From Elusimicrobiota bacterium (GTDB lineage: Bacteria; Elusimicrobiota; Elusimicrobia; FEN-1173): DNA of 64,000 nucleotides. A program made the translations under genes and the position numbers. Location: positions 1,178,001-1,242,000 of the forward strand of contig JADJJR010000001.1 of the NCBI GenBank assembly GCA_016706425.1, written 5' to 3'. This document shows positions 1 to 10,400 of this stretch, in pieces; the stretch's first letter is position 1, and every line of letters starts with the position of its first letter. The notes under the pieces were generated by a model that saw nothing but the letters and a program-made list of their open reading frames with translations, was not told the DNA's origin and did not search any database.

Positions 1-296
1 GGCAGCTCCAAGGGCTGGTCGCCAAGGGCGACGTCGTCGTGGCCATTTCCACCTCGGGCAATTCCCGCAATGTTTTGGAGGGCGTCCGTGAGGCCAAGAA
101 GGCCGGGGCGACGATTATCGCCTGGACCGGCAAGGGCGGGGGAAAGCTCAAGGAACTCGCCGACGTCTGCCTCGATGTGCCTTCCGACCGCACGGCCCGC
201 ATCCAAGAAGGTCATTTGGCCATCTTGCACGCTTTGTGCGCGATTGTGGAGGACGAGCTTTTTCCTTCCACGGGGAAGGCGAGTGGCTACAAGTAG
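1..296 (+). CDS. gmhA: Phosphoheptose isomerase (SIS domain), 5' end missing
   Basis: The C-terminal part of a SIS-domain sugar isomerase, open to the left edge and read from base 3. GmhA converts sedoheptulose 7-phosphate to D-glycero-heptose 7-phosphate, the first step of ADP-heptose synthesis for lipopolysaccharide core. The visible 97 residues contain the AISTSGNSRNVLEG phosphosugar-binding loop and the RIQEGHLAILHALCAIVE helix, where GmhA proteins place a Gln-x-x-His active-site pair. The next gene is a heptose adenylyltransferase and its start overlaps this stop, which supports GmhA over other SIS proteins such as DiaA. Confidence 0.85.
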   Translation, partial: QLQGLVAKGDVVVAISTSGNSRNVLEGVREAKKAGATIIAWTGKGGGKLKELADVCLDVPSDRTARIQEGHLAILHALCAIVEDELFPSTGKASGYK

Positions 297-750
297 GGTT
301 CTCGGCGCCGCCACCCTCGCGCGGCGGCTCGGGCGGTTGCGACGGGGAAAAACCGTCGTTTTCACGAACGGCTGCTTCGATTTGGTCCACGCCGGGCATT
401 TGAAAGTGTTGGAGTGGGCGCGCCGTCAGGGGGACCTCCTGGTGGTCGGCCTGAACGCCGACGCCTCCGTCCGGCGCCTCAAGGGACCCCGACGCCCCAT
501 TCTTCCGTTGAACGACCGCGCCGCCTTGATGGCCGCGCTCAAACCCGTCGATTTCGTGACGTGGTTCACCGAGGACACGCCCCGGAACTTAATCCGCCGC
601 CTGCGCCCCGACGTGCTGGTGAAAGGCGGGGATTGGACCGCGGACGCCATCGTGGGCCGGGAGTTCGTGAAGAAAGTCGTTCGCATTCCCCTGTTCAAGG
701 GGCGGTCGACCACGGGGATCATCGAGAAAATCACCCGGCTCCATCGATGA
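283..750 (+). CDS. rfaE2: D-glycero-beta-D-manno-heptose 1-phosphate adenylyltransferase
   Basis: A stand-alone nucleotidyltransferase of 155 residues, equivalent to the C-terminal half of HldE. It transfers AMP from ATP to heptose 1-phosphate to make ADP-heptose. The cytidylyltransferase signature is clear: TNGCFDLVHAGHLKVLEWAR near residues 27-46 (HxGH type), and the GRSTTGIIEKI motif at the C-terminus. I chose the GTG at 283 because GGGGAAGG lies just before it and it overlaps the end of gmhA by 14 bases. The kinase half of HldE is not in the window. The product feeds lipopolysaccharide core assembly in the cytoplasm. Confidence 0.88.
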   Translation: MATSRVLGAATLARRLGRLRRGKTVVFTNGCFDLVHAGHLKVLEWARRQGDLLVVGLNADASVRRLKGPRRPILPLNDRAALMAALKPVDFVTWFTEDTPRNLIRRLRPDVLVKGGDWTADAIVGREFVKKVVRIPLFKGRSTTGIIEKITRLHR

Positions 751-1145
751 ACGTCCGGGGCGCGCGCCGCCTGTTGGACGCCAATTTGAACCGCGCGCGG
801 GAGGGTCTGCGCGTTTTGGAAGACACCGCGCGATTCGTTTGGAACGCGCCGGCCCTTTTTGCCCGCCTGCGGTTGGCGCGGCACCGGTTGGATCGGATCA
901 CCCGGCGGGCGTACCCAGCGCTGGTGGCCAGCCGCGACAGCGCCGCCGATCTGGGGAGGCGAATGAAAGAGACGCGCCGGCGGACCCCGTCTGGTTTGGT
1001 GGCCGCAAACTTTCGCCGCGTCGAAGAAGCCCTGCGGGTGTTGGAAGAGTACGGCAAGGTGTTGTCGCCCCGTGCCTCGGGCGGTTTTAAGCCAATCCGG
1101 TTTGAGATGTACATGCTCGAAAAAGAGGTTCTGAAACGGTCATGA
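747..1145 (+). CDS. thiD2: ThiD2-type protein, putative HMP-phosphate kinase
   Basis: A 132-residue helical protein beginning MNVRGARRLLDANLNRAREG and continuing LRVLEDTARFVW. The motif DANLNRxREGLRVLEDxxRF marks the ThiD2 family (Pfam PF17792), which in cyanobacteria and Aquificae is fused to the N-terminus of ThiE and is proposed to replace ThiD as hydroxymethylpyrimidine phosphate kinase. A second copy of the motif (ANFRRVEEALRVLEEYGK) lies near residues 89-106, so the fold looks like an internal duplication. Start ATGA overlaps the rfaE2 stop, and its own stop overlaps thiE. Family assignment rests on the motif and on its place directly before thiE. Confidence 0.75.
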   Translation: MNVRGARRLLDANLNRAREGLRVLEDTARFVWNAPALFARLRLARHRLDRITRRAYPALVASRDSAADLGRRMKETRRRTPSGLVAANFRRVEEALRVLEEYGKVLSPRASGGFKPIRFEMYMLEKEVLKRS

Positions 1146-1819
1146 CCGACCCACGCAAGCGTCTTTTCGATTTGTCCGATGTCTCTTTGTATTTCGTCAC
1201 CACCCCGCCCTGGGAGGGAACAAGTTACGCCGACCAAGTGGCCCGGGCCTGCGCGGGCGGGGTCGACATCGTGCAGTTGCGCGACAAAAAGATTTCGACC
1301 CGCGAGCTTTTGCGCTTGGCCAAGGAGTTGCAGGCGATTTGCGACCGGACCGGCGCCCTGTTTGTTTTGAACGACCGCGTGGACGTGGCCCTCGCGGCGG
1401 ACGTCGACGGCGTTCACGTCGGCCAAGAGGATTTGCCCGTGCGCCACGCCCGCGCGCTCCTGGGGCACCGCAAGCTCATCGGGTGCTCCACCCATTCGAC
1501 CGCGCAGGCCCTGGCGGCGGTCGGCGACGGGGCGGATTACATCAGCTGCGGGCCGATTTTCGCCACACCCACCAAGCCCGATTACGCGCCCGTCGGTTTG
1601 GAACTGATTAAGGAATACAAACGGTTGGTTCGGATTCCCTTCGTGGCGATCGGCGGTATTGATCTCGGAAACGTGGACCGCGCCGTCGCCGCCGGGGCGG
1701 ACCGCGTCGCCGTCGTCCGCGCCGTGGGGGAGGCGACCGACCCCGCGGCCGCCGCCCGCGCGTTGAAAGACAAAATTTCAAAGGCCAAGGCCCAACGCCT
1801 CGCCGTTGCGCCCAACTGA
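1142..1819 (+). CDS. thiE: Thiamine-phosphate synthase
   Basis: A TIM-barrel enzyme of 225 residues that joins hydroxymethylpyrimidine diphosphate and thiazole phosphate to give thiamine phosphate. Family motifs are visible: IVQLRDKKISTRELL (pyrophosphate and pyrimidine binding), LFVLNDRVDVALAADVDGVH, VGQEDLPVRHAR, and FVAIGGI near the C-terminal phosphate site. Its ATG overlaps the thiD2 stop in an ATGA arrangement, so the two are probably translationally coupled. In other phyla they are a single polypeptide. Length is normal for the family. Confidence 0.95.
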   Translation: MTDPRKRLFDLSDVSLYFVTTPPWEGTSYADQVARACAGGVDIVQLRDKKISTRELLRLAKELQAICDRTGALFVLNDRVDVALAADVDGVHVGQEDLPVRHARALLGHRKLIGCSTHSTAQALAAVGDGADYISCGPIFATPTKPDYAPVGLELIKEYKRLVRIPFVAIGGIDLGNVDRAVAAGADRVAVVRAVGEATDPAAAARALKDKISKAKAQRLAVAPN

Positions 1820-1828
1820 GGAGGCCCC

Positions 1829-3214
<1,386 letters not shown>

Positions 3215-3238
3215 TCAACGGCCCGTTTTGGTAGAATA

Positions 3239-4189
3239 ATGACTTCGAAGCTGTTTTTTTCGGTCACGGTCCGGGTCCCGGCGTCTTCCGCCAATATGGG
3301 TCCGGGGTTCGACGCGTTGGGAATCGCCCTGTCGCTCCACGACGAATGGACGGTGCGGGGGGGGGATTTTCCAACCCCGCTGGGGATCGACACCGGGGGC
3401 TCCGTTGGCGTTCCCACGAATGGGACCAATTTGGCTTACCGGGCTTTCCGCCGGGTGTTCGCGATGCGCCGGCGCGCGTTGCCCGCGTTGCGCTTCACGT
3501 TGAAAAGCGCCCTGCCGGTTGCGGGGGGATTGGGATCCTCCTCGGCGGCCATTGTCGGAGGCCTCGTGGCCGCCAACGCCGTGTTGGGCCGTCCCTTGTC
3601 CTCGGACGCTTTGCTGGACGAGGCGGCCGCTTTTGAGGGGCACCCGGACAACGTCGCTCCCGCCCTTTTGGGAGGTTTTTGCTCGGCGGTCATCGTTGGG
3701 AAAAACGTCCGCTGCGTCGCCCGGACGGATCCCCGGATTTTTCGGGGGCTCGTCGCCGTGGTCGTGACGCCGGATTTCGCTTTGAAAACCGAAAAAGCCC
3801 GGGCCGTGTTGCCCGTCCGGGTCCGTCGGGCCGACGCCGTGTTCAACACGGGGCGGGCGGCCCTGCTGGCCAGTGCGTTGTTGTCCGGACGTCGCGATTT
3901 GCTGGCCGTCGCCATGGACGACCGGTTGCACCAACCCTACAGGAAGGCGCTGATCCCGGGGTTCGCGGGGGTTTTAAAATCGGCGACCGCGGCGGGCGCC
4001 CACGGGGCGGCGCTCTCCGGAGCCGGGCCCACGATCTTGGCGTTGGCGCCGGCGTCGCGCGGAGCGGCGGTGGGGCGGGCAATGGAACGCGCGTTCGGCC
4101 GCGCCCGCGTGCGGGCGACGGCCAAAATATTGAGCATCGATACCCGGGGGGCTGTCGTCTCCTCGTTGAGAAAGGCGTCAATCGCATGA
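3239..4189 (+). CDS. thrB: Homoserine kinase
   Basis: A GHMP-family kinase of 316 residues that phosphorylates homoserine, the step before threonine synthase. The N-terminal VRVPASSANMGPGFDALGIA motif and the ATP-binding loop LPVAGGLGSSSAAIVGG (near residues 91-107) are typical, as is the C-terminal GAALSGAGPTILAL motif. Its stop overlaps the start of aspartate kinase by three bases, so both enzymes of the aspartate family are coupled. Threonine synthase and homoserine dehydrogenase are not in the window. Confidence 0.94.
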   Translation: MTSKLFFSVTVRVPASSANMGPGFDALGIALSLHDEWTVRGGDFPTPLGIDTGGSVGVPTNGTNLAYRAFRRVFAMRRRALPALRFTLKSALPVAGGLGSSSAAIVGGLVAANAVLGRPLSSDALLDEAAAFEGHPDNVAPALLGGFCSAVIVGKNVRCVARTDPRIFRGLVAVVVTPDFALKTEKARAVLPVRVRRADAVFNTGRAALLASALLSGRRDLLAVAMDDRLHQPYRKALIPGFAGVLKSATAAGAHGAALSGAGPTILALAPASRGAAVGRAMERAFGRARVRATAKILSIDTRGAVVSSLRKASIA

Positions 4190-5424
4190 GTCAAATCGTT
4201 GTCATGAAATTCGGCGGCAGTTCGGTCGCGGACGCCGACCGCATCAAGAACGTCGCCCACCGCGTCATCGCCAAGCGGCGGGCGGGGCACCGCGTGGTCG
4301 TGGTGGTTTCGGCCCCGGGCGACATGACGGACGACTTGATCGAGATGGCGGAGAAAATCACGGAGCGCCCCTCCGGCCGGGAAATGGATATGTTGTTGTC
4401 CACGGGGGAGCAGGTGTCGATCGCGCTTCTGTCGATGGCCATCAATCACCAGGGCGTCCAGGCCGTGTCGCTCACGGGGCCCCAGGCCGGTATTTTCGCC
4501 GACGCGGACCACACCCGCGCGCGCATCGTGGACATCCGGCCCAAGAAAATTTTTGATCAATTGAAAAAAGGCCGCGTGGTGATCGTGGCGGGTTTCCAAG
4601 GCCTCAACCCCAACGAAGACATCGCGACGCTGGGGCGGGGCGGTTCCGACTTGACGGCGGTGGCCCTGGCCGCGGCCTTGAAGGCCGATGTGTGCGAGAT
4701 TTACACCGACGTCAAGGGCGTCTACACGACCGACCCCCGCATCGCGCCCGAAGCGCAAAAGATCGACCGCATTTCTTTCGAGGAAATGCTCGAGCTCGCC
4801 GGGGCCGGCGCGCAGGTGATGCAGCCCCGCTCGATCGAGGTGGGGAAGAAATATAATGTCGACATTCACGTCCGCTCGTCCTTCACGGACGACGCGGGCA
4901 CATTGATCACGGCGGAGGTGCCGCGCATGGAAGACGTGGTGGTGTCCGGGGTCGCCTACGACCCCAAGCAGGCGAAAATCACTTTGCGCAACATCGCGGA
5001 CCGGCCCGGCGTGGCCGCCAAGATCTTCGGCCCCCTGGCCGACGAAGGCATCAACGTCGACATGATCATTCAGTCCGCGCCCCAATCGGGACGCAACGAC
5101 ATCTCTTTTACCGTTGCGCGCGGGGAAACCAAAAAGGCCATGTCGGTGTTGGACGACGTGTCGCGCGATTTAAAGGCCGACGAGGTGGTTTTGGACGACA
5201 AGGTCGCCAAGGTCTCCATCGTGGGCATCGGCATGCGCGGGCACCCCGGCGTGGCGGCGAAGCTCTTCAAGACCCTGGCGGACGCCGGCGTCAACATCGA
5301 TATGATCTCCACCTCGGAGATCAAGGTCGCCTGCATTGTCAAGGAAGCCGACGGTCCGAACGCGGTCCGCCTGGCGCACAAGGCCTTCGGCCTGGAGAAG
5401 CCGCGTCCAGCGGCCAAACGATAG
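4186..5424 (+). CDS. lysC: Aspartate kinase
   Basis: Catalyses ATP-dependent phosphorylation of aspartate, the entry step to lysine, threonine and methionine. The 412-residue protein starts MSQIVVMKFGGSSVADADRI with the KFGGSS nucleotide motif, and has GFQGLNPNEDIATLGRGGSD and YTDVKGVYTTDPR. Two ACT domains fill roughly residues 265-412; each contains a xxPGVAAKxF segment followed by INVDMI or INIDMI, the usual effector-binding pair. Translation starts inside the thrB stop (ATGA). Because of the ACT pair, feedback inhibition by lysine or threonine is likely, but which ligand cannot be read from the sequence. Confidence 0.96.
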   Translation: MSQIVVMKFGGSSVADADRIKNVAHRVIAKRRAGHRVVVVVSAPGDMTDDLIEMAEKITERPSGREMDMLLSTGEQVSIALLSMAINHQGVQAVSLTGPQAGIFADADHTRARIVDIRPKKIFDQLKKGRVVIVAGFQGLNPNEDIATLGRGGSDLTAVALAAALKADVCEIYTDVKGVYTTDPRIAPEAQKIDRISFEEMLELAGAGAQVMQPRSIEVGKKYNVDIHVRSSFTDDAGTLITAEVPRMEDVVVSGVAYDPKQAKITLRNIADRPGVAAKIFGPLADEGINVDMIIQSAPQSGRNDISFTVARGETKKAMSVLDDVSRDLKADEVVLDDKVAKVSIVGIGMRGHPGVAAKLFKTLADAGVNIDMISTSEIKVACIVKEADGPNAVRLAHKAFGLEKPRPAAKR

Positions 5425-5425
5425 G

Positions 5426-7033
5426 ATGAGAAAAAAGCCGGCGTTCTCCGCCCCCGTCGTTCGACTCTACGACACCACCCTGCGCGACGGCACCCAAGGG
5501 GAGGGCGTCTCCCTTTCGGTCGACGACAAACTGAAAATCGCCTCCGTCTTGGACCGTTTGGGCGTGCGCTACATCGAGGGCGGTTGGCCGGGCTCGAACC
5601 CCAAGGACGAGGAATTCTTCCGCCGAGCCAAAAGCCTAAAACTTAAGAACGCGAAGCTGTCGGCCTTCGGCAGCACGCGCCGCAAGGACACGCCCGCCGC
5701 CAAGGACCCGAACCTGGCCGCCCTGGTGCGCGTGGGCACGCCCGTGGCGTGCATTTTCGGGAAATCCTGGGATTTGCACGTGACACACGCCCTGCGGGCG
5801 ACGCTCGACGAAAACCTCAAGATGATCGGCGACTCGGTGCGGTTCCTCAAATCCAAAGGCAAAGAAGTCGTCTACGACGCCGAGCACTTTTTCGACGGCT
5901 ACCGCGCGAACGCCGAGTACGCTCTCTCGACCCTGCGGGCCGCCTTGGAAGCGGGGGCCGACAATTTGACCTTGTGCGACACCAACGGCGGGGCCTTGCC
6001 GCACCACATCGCGGACATCGTCCAGGACGTTCGTCGTCATTTTCCCAAGGCCTCCCTGGGCATCCATTGCCACAACGATTCCGACGCGGCGGTGGCCAAT
6101 TCCCTGGAGGCTGTTCGCCACGGGGTGACGCTGGTCCAGGGCACCGCCAACGGACTCGGGGAACGCTGCGGCAACGCGAATTTGATGTCCGTCATCCCCG
6201 GCGTCATGCTGAAATTGGGACTCGCCTGCGTCACGGACGGGCAGTTGCGGTTTTTGACCGAGGCCTCCCGCTACATCGCGGAGGTCGCCAACCAGGTGCC
6301 CCACGACCACCAACCTTACGTGGGGGTTTCGGCCTTCGCGCACAAAGGCGGCGTGCACGTGTCGGCCATCACCCGCCACGACGCCACCTACGAGCACATG
6401 ACGCCGGCCGCGGTCGGCAACAAGCGACGGGTCTTGATTTCCGAACTGGCGGGGCGTTCCAACATGATTTTGAAAGCGCGGGAATTCGACATCGACCTCG
6501 AAAAGCATCCCGAGGCCGTTGACAAGGTGATTCACCAGGTCAAAGCCTTGGAAAACCAGGGCTACCATTACGAAGGCGCGGAAGCGTCGTTTTACCTTTT
6601 GGTGGCGCGCATCGTGCGTCCCTTCTCGCCCTTCTTCGATCTCAAGGGGTTTCGGGTCATCGTGGAGGAAGACCGCGAGACCAAGGCCCTGGTGGCCGAG
6701 GCCACGCTGAAGTTGGCCGTGGGCGGCCGCATTGAACACACGGTGGCCGAGGGGCACGGGCCCATCGACGCCTTGGACCGCGGCCTGCGCCGCGCCCTGG
6801 AATCGTTTTACCCGGCCCTCAAGACCATGAGCCTGGTGGATTTCAAGGTGCGCGTCATCGACGGAGCGGCGGGCACCTCCTCCAAAGTCCGGGTGATCAT
6901 TGCCAGCCGCGACGCGGCGGAGGAATGGGGCACCGTGGGCGTTTCGGAAAACATCATTGAGGCGTCCTGGCAGGCGCTTCGCGACGCGGTCGAATACAAA
7001 CTGTTGAAGGACGTCCGCCGCAAAAAACCGTGA
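5426..7033 (+). CDS. cimA: (R)-citramalate synthase
   Basis: A DRE-TIM enzyme that condenses pyruvate with acetyl-CoA to citramalate, giving 2-oxobutanoate for isoleucine without threonine deaminase. It belongs to the CimA branch and not LeuA: the N-terminus reads RLYDTTLRDGTQGEGVSLSV, and YIEGGWPGSNPKDEEFF replaces the LeuA ExGFP motif. SIHCHNDSDAAVANSLEAV carries the metal-binding histidines. The C-terminal LeuA-type dimer regulatory domain covers about residues 390-535. The ATG lies one base after the lysC stop. A separate leuA occurs in the next operon, so both synthases are present. Confidence 0.93.
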   Translation: MRKKPAFSAPVVRLYDTTLRDGTQGEGVSLSVDDKLKIASVLDRLGVRYIEGGWPGSNPKDEEFFRRAKSLKLKNAKLSAFGSTRRKDTPAAKDPNLAALVRVGTPVACIFGKSWDLHVTHALRATLDENLKMIGDSVRFLKSKGKEVVYDAEHFFDGYRANAEYALSTLRAALEAGADNLTLCDTNGGALPHHIADIVQDVRRHFPKASLGIHCHNDSDAAVANSLEAVRHGVTLVQGTANGLGERCGNANLMSVIPGVMLKLGLACVTDGQLRFLTEASRYIAEVANQVPHDHQPYVGVSAFAHKGGVHVSAITRHDATYEHMTPAAVGNKRRVLISELAGRSNMILKAREFDIDLEKHPEAVDKVIHQVKALENQGYHYEGAEASFYLLVARIVRPFSPFFDLKGFRVIVEEDRETKALVAEATLKLAVGGRIEHTVAEGHGPIDALDRGLRRALESFYPALKTMSLVDFKVRVIDGAAGTSSKVRVIIASRDAAEEWGTVGVSENIIEASWQALRDAVEYKLLKDVRRKKP

Positions 7034-7311
7034 ACTTCGCCTTGTTTTGCGGCGAGGTCGGCCTTTTAGGCTTTTTGTCCGCCCGATTCATATCGGTCTC
7101 GCCGTACCGATGGATTTGGGTGTTGCTGCCCGGGGCGGGCTGGCTGGTGAGCGCGCTCCCCTTTCACGACTTTTTTCCGGAGAAATTCCGGGGGGGGGCT
7201 CGGGCGGGTCTGCAGGGGTTGGGGGGCCTGTTGGTTTTGCTTTCGATCCTCATGGTCGCCATTGAAATAATGAACAGCTCCATCGACGCCGTTGGACGAT
7301 TGGCGTTGTGA
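7030..7311 (+). CDS. Small hydrophobic membrane protein, function unknown
   Basis: I do not recognise this 93-residue protein. It starts with GTG inside the cimA stop (GTGA overlap), which argues for a real, coupled gene. Two hydrophobic stretches are visible, about residues 3-20 followed by YRWIWVLLPGAGWLVSALPF, and a third, LQGLGGLLVLLSILMVAIEI, near residues 62-81. It is therefore probably an inner-membrane protein with two or three passes. No motif suggests a function. It is the last gene before a new promoter. Confidence 0.6.
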   Translation: MNFALFCGEVGLLGFLSARFISVSPYRWIWVLLPGAGWLVSALPFHDFFPEKFRGGARAGLQGLGGLLVLLSILMVAIEIMNSSIDAVGRLAL

Positions 7312-7381
7312 TCCGCCTCCCCCGCTTTCCTTGAAATCGGCGAACCCTTTAAAAACCCTCCCATAACTCCATAAAAATCAC

Positions 7382-7410
7382 TTGAAAACCCCCGGGGTGG
7401 GGTCTATCCT
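7382..7410 (+). promoter_or_regulatory. Sigma70-type promoter for the kinase gene
   Basis: TTGAAA (7382-7387) and TATCCT (7405-7410) are separated by exactly 17 bases, with a start expected near 7417. The next ATG is at 7426, so the leader would be about 9 bases. The 114-base gap after the small membrane protein holds nothing else recognisable. Confidence 0.6.
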
Positions 7411-7425
7411 TGAGACGGAAGCCCA

Positions 7426-10400
7426 ATGACGACACCCCTGGATTCGCCCGACGGTCACCTGCCGGAAAAAATCGGACCCTATCGCCTTTTGGATAAGTTG
7501 GGCGAGGGGGCCAGCTCCGTGGTGCACCGGGCCTTTCACGAAGAGGACCCCACCCAGCCGGTCGCCATCAAACTGACCAAGGGTCTCTGGACCGAAGCGG
7601 ACATCGAAACCCGTGTCCGCTTCGAGCACGAGGCCGACTTGCTGTCGCGCCTGTCCCACGAAAACATCGTCCAATTGCGCCGTTTCGGCGTGCACGGCGG
7701 CGTCCTTTACCTGGTGATGGAACTGGCGGCGGGGCGCGCCCTGTCGAAGCTGATCGTCGGTCGGGAAATCCTCAAAATCCTCGACATCGTGAGCGTCCTG
7801 CGGCAGGTGGCCCAGGCCCTGGCCCACGCCCACGCCAAGGGCATCCTCCACCGCGACATCAAACCCTCGAACGTGGTGGTGGCCCTGGCCAACGGAGCGC
7901 CGCGCGTCAAGGTGTTGGATTTCGGTTTAAGCCGGTTGCAGGGCCGCGCCGTCGGCGCCCAAACGGTGGGGACTTTCCTCTACATGTCCCCCGAGCAGTT
8001 GGGCATCCTGCCCCAGGCGGTGGACGAGCGCAGCGATCTCTATTCCCTCGGCATGCTGGCCGTCGAGCTTTTGAACGGCCGCCACCCGTTCGCCGGCCAG
8101 GGGGTCCGGGAATTGATCCACAGCCACGCCGCGGTCGTGCCGGAATTGCCGAAGGAAACGCCGGAGGGTCTCCAAAACATTCTCCACGCGTTGTTGAAAA
8201 AAGACCCCGCGGAACGCTACGCGAGCGCCGCGCAGTTGGTCAAGGACCTGGACGTCCTTGAGGAACGACTCCGCCGCGGCGAGGGGGGAGCCTTCCCCCT
8301 GCGGCTGGGGGACGTGGGGGGGAAATTGGGGCTGCCCCGGTTTTTGGGCCGGCAGCCCGACCTGGACGCCCTGCGCGATCAATACGAAAAAGCGGCCGGC
8401 GGCGGCCGCGCCTGGGCGTTGCTCTCGGGGCCGTCCGGCGTGGGCAAGAGCCGTTTGATCGGCGAGGCCGCGCTCGGGTGGTCCAGGGGTCCCGTCCTTT
8501 GGGCGCGCGGCCGCGATTACGGCCAGGCCACGGCCCACGGGTTGGTCGCCGAATTGTTCCGGGGAATCGCCCCGGAGGCGCTCTCTCCCCGGGCCGTCGA
8601 GCGATTGCGATCGGCGGTGGGGGAGCGGGGGGAGGATTTGCTCCGACTGGCCCCGGAACTCCGCGCCCTTTTGACCGGCCCCATGGACACGACCGACCTG
8701 GCCCCGGAACGGCGCCAACAGCGGTTCCTCAACGTGGCCCTGGACGCTCTGCAGGCCCTGGGCGACCGGGATTCGCCCCTGGTGTTGGTCGTCGACGACG
8801 TGCAATGGGCCGATGAGGGCAGCCTGCTGGTGCTCCGTCGGTTCTTGGAAAGCGCCGACACCCGTTCCGTCCTGGGGGTTTTTGTCCACCGCACCGACGC
8901 CGGGCTGGGCGGGGAGTCGGTCCCGGCGTTTCTGGAGGCCCTGGGCGGCCTGGCGGAAACCCGGCGTCTGGTTCTGGACCCGTTGACCGAGGGACAAATC
9001 GCGGCCATCGTTGATTCCATGCTGGGCGCGCCGAACCCCGAAATAGCTTCAGCGGTCGCGGCCCAAGCCAAGGGCAACCCCCTGTACGCCGTCGAATTCC
9101 TCCGGTCTTTGGTGGAGTCGGGGGCCATCCAGGGGGGCGGGAAGGAAGGGTGGCGCGTGGTCGATCCGGCGCTCCTTCACGAGGGGCAATCCGGCGGCGT
9201 GACGGGAAAGATCGCCGGACGGGTGGACCTGTTGCCCGAAGAGGAGCAGGCCATCGTCAAAATCGCGGCGGTGGTGGGGAACCCTTTCGAATTCGACGTC
9301 CTGTCTTCCGCCGTCGCCCGGCGTCTGGGACTTCCCCCCGAGGAGGCGGCCCGTCGGGTGGCCCACGCTCTGGAGCTCGCCGGCCAGGCCCGTCTGGTGG
9401 AGCCCCTGCCCGGCGGCGGGAAATACGTTTTTTCCCATAACAAAATCCGGGAGGCCATCGACGCCCATTTGGGGGAACAGCAACGGGTGGACCTCCACCG
9501 CTGCGTGGGCCTGGCGCTGGAAGCGGCGGGAAATCCCGACGGGCGGATGTTTGATTTGGCCCACCATTTCACCCGCGCCGGGGACACGGAGCGGTCCGTG
9601 GCGTATTCCCTGCGGGCAGGGGAAATCAGCTTGAACCGTTACGCCCAGCGGGAGGCCCTGGCTTTTTTCGGCACCGCCCAACAGGGCCTGGAGTCCATGA
9701 TGCCCGGCCCCCGCCGCACCGCCACGGAACGCCAACTGCTCGAAACGCGGGGGGAGGCGGAACGGATGATCGGCCGTTACGAGGAGGCTTTGCGCGCTTA
9801 CGAACGAGCCGCGGCCCTGTCCGAGGACAAGAAAGACCGGATCCGGATCAAAACCAAAATCGGTCGCGCCTTGTTTTCCAAGGGGGAACACCGGCGCGCC
9901 GCCGGGGTTTTGGAAGAAGCCCTCGGCTTGGCCGGGGATTCGATTCCCCGGTCCCGGTTCGTCCTTTTTCTGGGTTTGTGCCGGGAATTCGTTGTTCAGC
10001 TGTGGCACACGTTGCGTCCGCCCCGCGCCCGGAGCGGGGCGGGGGAGGGGGTCAAGGAGCTCGGCCGTTTGTATGACGAACTTTCCCACGTCTATTACTT
10101 CACGGACAAACTCAAAGCCCTGTTCATCCACCTGCGGCATTTGAATTTCGCGGAGCGATGGCGGATTCCCGAAATCCTGTCCCAGGCCTATTGCAACCAC
10201 GGACCCGGGGCGGCCACCGTCGGTTTGATGAACCGGGGCGTCGATTACATTTTGAAGGGCCTCGCTTACCGGGAACAGGCCGGGGACCGCTGGGGCGTGG
10301 CCCAGGCGCGGAGTTACCTGGCGGCTGTCCTGTTTCTTTCAACGCAATCGCGCGAAGCCATCCGCCAGGCCCGCCTGGCGGAGCCCGAGTTTGAGGAATT

